Positions 61,476 through 64,000 of a stretch of DNA of 64,000 nucleotides are shown here, piece by piece. The translations under genes and the position numbers were made by a program. The first letter of the stretch is position 1, and every line of letters begins with the position of its first letter. Source of the DNA: Acanthosepion lycidas (lineage: Eukaryota > Mollusca > Cephalopoda > Sepiida > Sepiidae); assembly GCA_963932145.1 (NCBI GenBank), contig OZ010580.1:37145189-37209188 (forward strand), read 5' to 3'. Below the pieces are notes generated by a model. The model saw only the letters and a program-made list of their open reading frames with translations, searched no databases and had not been told where the DNA came from.

Positions 61476-61740
61476 AGAATCCTCAATATATTGAATATTG
61501 TTGTCACATTTTGTCTGGTCCTTCTGCTATATATTTCGAGATTCTTGATAAAATACAAAGAAGAATCTGCAATGCTATTGATTCTGACCTAGCATCTCAG
61601 CTTCAGTCACTTTCCTGCTAACGTAACTTAGCTTCCCTCTGCCATTTCTATAAATAATTTCATGGTAATTGTTATAAAGAAACTTTCTTCTGAGGGAACA
61701 TCTGTTCAACTCTATTGGTGAAAGTTCTGGGTCCAATTGG
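61476..61740 (+). pseudogene. LINE-B fragment downstream of the LINE-A insertion
   Basis: Plus-strand pieces YIEYCCHILSGPSAIYFEIL, DKIQRRICNAIDSDLASQL, NLASLCHFYK and FHGNC continue the LINE-B protein after the interruption. Stops follow. Confidence 0.75.
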
Positions 61741-61865
61741 CAATGGTGATAGAACAAGACAAAATAAGCAAGTATAAACTTGTCGAATTTAAGTTTTGAG
61801 GCACTAGATTGTTACATGACCGTCCGTACAGGTGAAAGTGTTAAAAGCAATGTTTATAAAGGGCA

Positions 61866-62570
61866 ATGTGTTTGAGATACTTCTTCTGGGTGCCATCCTT
61901 CAGGATGTGGGATATGGTTCTCTACAACTTCCTAACCTTTGTAGCAAGCACTATTTCGTCTTTTTAATATTTCTCTCATTCCCTGTTGTGCCATCTATTT
62001 ACACAAGCCCATTAGATGTGTTACTTACTGTTTCTCTCTATCTCTGTTGCCTTAAATATTCCTTGTGAGTGTCAACTTTTCTCAGCCTTCTTTCCTCATT
62101 TATGTGCCATGGAAATTTTGGCTGTCTCTTTCTGATTCTAATTATAAGTATGCTTTTCATTTCCATTTTCTTTACAACTTCCTCACTGCTTACGTGCTCT
62201 GTCCCTGGTATCCTCAGCATGCTTCTATAGAACTACATCTCTGTTGCCTCAAGTTACCATTTCATATGTGAAGTAATTCACTTCAATTTAGAAGGATTGA
62301 TATGAACTAGCATTTCAGCACTCTTTTCATTGTTTCTAATGACATTGTTATATTTCTTAATACTTTACTTAGTGTTTAAAAGGCATCTTTTGCTATTCCA
62401 GTGCACCTTCTGATTTTGGTGTCATATTTTCCATCTTCTGTTAAAGCATTTCCCTGATATTTGAACTTCCGTACTTGATTAATTTTGACATCTTCAATTC
62501 GTAGCTTGCATCTTGGGCTTTTTCTCTTGCAGACAACTATACATTGAGTATTTTACAGTTGATGAATAGT
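61866..62570 (-). pseudogene. LINE-A fragment, long
   Basis: Antisense LINE-A of about 700 bp. The minus strand shows MLRIPGTEHVSSEEVVKKME, SILIIRIRKRQPKFPWHI and, upstream, IKYGSSNIREML/KMENMTPKSEGALE. These are frame-shifted forms of the segment before the connection region. The 3' end carries TTCAGGATGTGGGATATGG on the plus strand. It is inverted relative to the copy at 61020. Confidence 0.7.
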
Positions 62571-62656
62571 TTTTTTTTCCTTCTTTCTTTCCTTGACTTA
62601 GTGATATATCACAAAACACTGATTCTCATATGGTCACCAAAATTAATCACCATCGA

Positions 62657-63332
62657 GTTCAGACAGTACTAAGATGGGTGGCAGCTTGGGAATATCAAGT
62701 GCTATGAGCTTGGAAGTGTGGATGGTGTAATGGATAATGGTTCAGAATCGGAAATCAGAGAGTCAAGTTCCAATTCCAGTTGAGTTTGTCATATTCACTT
62801 ATGTTCAAATACCTTTGGGAAAGGTATCCATCTCTTCTTCCCTCAGCTATGGATTAATTAGTAAAACTTCTATCAGTAAATCATTATTATCCCCTAGAAA
62901 TTCTTACAACCTAAAAATATTTTTAATATTTTTATTTAAATAACTTGCAAAAGATTGATAAGCAGTAAAAAATATACTCAATCAATCTCATTTTACCTTC
63001 TTACTTTATCACAGAGATTCTGCAGTTTCTTTCTATCTGCCATCAATACAATAAGATCAAAATTTCTGTTATTAATTCATTAATCATAATTAATTCATCG
63101 AGTCTAGAAGAATCCTCAACAGTATGCAGAAAGCACTGGACAGCCATTTCATCCTATTTTGGGGACTCATCAGCAGTGCGCATCCACTACTGAGAATCGA
63201 ACACAGAACGTTACAATACAACACAAGTGTCATACCAACTGTACCAACAGGCCTTGGTGACGGAGAAGTAACAAACAAGACTCGATATAGCACTGGCTCT
63301 TCACAAATACCATCATGTGACTCATCCAAGTC

Positions 63333-63334
<2 letters not shown>
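62657..63334. repeat. ~680-bp duplicated block, copy 2
   Basis: The second copy of 12198-12877, about 50.46 kb downstream in the same orientation. Left and right flanks differ from copy 1 except for the (TA)n array at the right edge. The MADE1-like MITEs are absent here. Confidence 0.9.
63085..63330 (-). repeat. SINE-b, left arm of an inverted pair
   Basis: The minus-strand A-box-like TGGTACAGTTGG (63235-63246) and B-box-like GTTCGATTCTC (63192-63202) are followed by the SINE-b body to about 63085. It is the inverted partner of 63459-63620 across a (TA)n array. Confidence 0.7.

Positions 63335-63371
<37 letters not shown>
63335..63371. repeat. (TA)n microsatellite
   Basis: A 36-bp TA run between the inverted SINE-b copies. 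Confidence 0.95.
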
Positions 63372-63374
<3 letters not shown>

Positions 63375-63458
63375 CTACTTGAACCAGCTTCTAATGCTCC
63401 AGATGGAGCAGCTTGGAGATAGAAGTTGTGACTCATGAGGGGACAGTCTTTTGGAATA

Positions 63459-63620
63459 AGTAGATTTGGATGAGTCTTGCGTCATATTGTAATGTTCCCG
63501 GTTCAATTCTCAGTAGTGGATGCACTCTGCTGATGAGTCCCAAAAATAGGACAAAACAGCAATCCAGTGGTTTATGCATTCTGTTGATGATTCTTCTAGA
63601 CTCAATAAATTAATTATGAG
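63459..63620 (+). repeat. SINE-b, right arm of an inverted pair
   Basis: TGATGAGTCCCAAAAATAGG and the B-box-like GGTTCAATTCTC (63500-63511) match the body and B box of the left arm. About 100 bp containing the A box is missing, so this copy would lack a full pol III promoter. Confidence 0.65.
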
Positions 63621-64000
63621 TATTCAAATCCTCTTTAATTTCTATAATTCATTAATATACTTAAGATTTCCATACACGATCAGTGCTATCAAACATTAGG
63701 CCATTCTTTAGACATCACTTCATTTATTTTGACTAATTGTCTCAGAAAATTTTGGTTTGACATTGTCACAAGTAAAATCATCTAGTTGTTTTCCTATCAG
63801 CAGCGATGACATAAATAATTCAGTTTCACACGAAAGTAGAGGAATACTTCATCAAAATGATTATGCTAATAACTATGAAATAACTAAAAGCAAAGAAAAT
63901 TCCTCTATTTCATTGGTCATTTGGTTTTATTTAGAGCCTATCAAAGAAAATAATCAAATAGGAAAATGTCTGTTGGTCACATCACTCAGTAGTTCTTAAA
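63621..64000. other. Unassigned DNA
   Basis: An 80-codon Ser-rich frame (63757-63999) ends near the window edge. It includes SLVIWFYLEPIKENNQIGKC, which vaguely recalls the start of a BED zinc finger, but the second zinc-binding pair is not seen. I cannot call it a gene. Confidence 0.35.

Noticed and set aside
63757-63999. Possible BED zinc-finger exon
   Set aside because: An IWFYLEP string recalls the family, but the expected CxxC and HxxxC/H ligands are not visible and the frame ends at once.

Overview
The window is an AT-rich stretch of animal (metazoan) nuclear DNA with no host gene that I can support. There is no operon structure and no long intact ORF. Almost every recognisable segment is a decayed transposable element, a tRNA-derived SINE or simple-sequence DNA. 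The mix points to a mollusc, most likely a coleoid cephalopod such as an octopus: dozens of (TA)n arrays, tRNA-headed SINEs, many 5'-truncated copies of one LINE, Penelope-like elements, Tc1/mariner elements and MITEs. The organism is an inference from repeat style, not from a marker gene.

Layout. 0-9 kb: an internally deleted mariner-type element (635-1332), a TIR element (1627-2212), a LINE-A fragment and a Penelope RT scrap. 9-11 kb: a degenerate Penelope-like element (PLE) on the minus strand with both RT and GIY-YIG parts. 12-17 kb: two palindromic mariner MITEs with TIRs like human MADE1/Hsmar1, one copy of a ~680-bp block that recurs 50 kb away, an inverted pair of LINE-A ends, and a TC/TA/GA palindrome. 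17-23 kb: LINE-A and LINE-B fragments and two tandem copies of a ~430-bp repeat (Rep-1). 23.5-24.5 kb: a fold-back element. 25.5-30 kb: two mariner remnants and palindromes. 33.5-34.8 kb: a full-length but dead Tc1-like element with TA duplications. 35.2-37.1 kb: the 3' part of a second PLE and three Rep-3 units joined by (TA)n. 38-43 kb: an ungapped 394-bp direct repeat, a LINE tail and SINE pieces. 44.9-46.9 kb: SINEs, MITEs and a Helitron-like 3' end. 48-52.5 kb: a hAT-like element and a cluster of LINE-B fragments. 54.1-54.4 kb: a 36-bp minisatellite. 55.7-56.8 kb: a mariner interrupted by a SINE. 57-60 kb: Rep-1 and Rep-5. 60.7-61.7 kb: a triplicated LINE-B segment with a LINE-A piece inserted in it. 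62.6-63.6 kb: the second copy of the 12-kb block.

How the parts relate. Nothing here works as a pathway. The elements form nested layers: SINE in mariner, LINE-A in LINE-B, Rep-1 in hAT, MITEs in (TA)n arrays. Best candidates for something little described are Rep-2 (four copies sharing an open frame and a CArG-like palindrome), Rep-1 (five copies), the three-copy fold-back element, and hammerhead-ribozyme-like cores near PLE tails. LINE-A, LINE-B, SINE-a/b/c and Rep-1 to Rep-5 are working names used only in this annotation.
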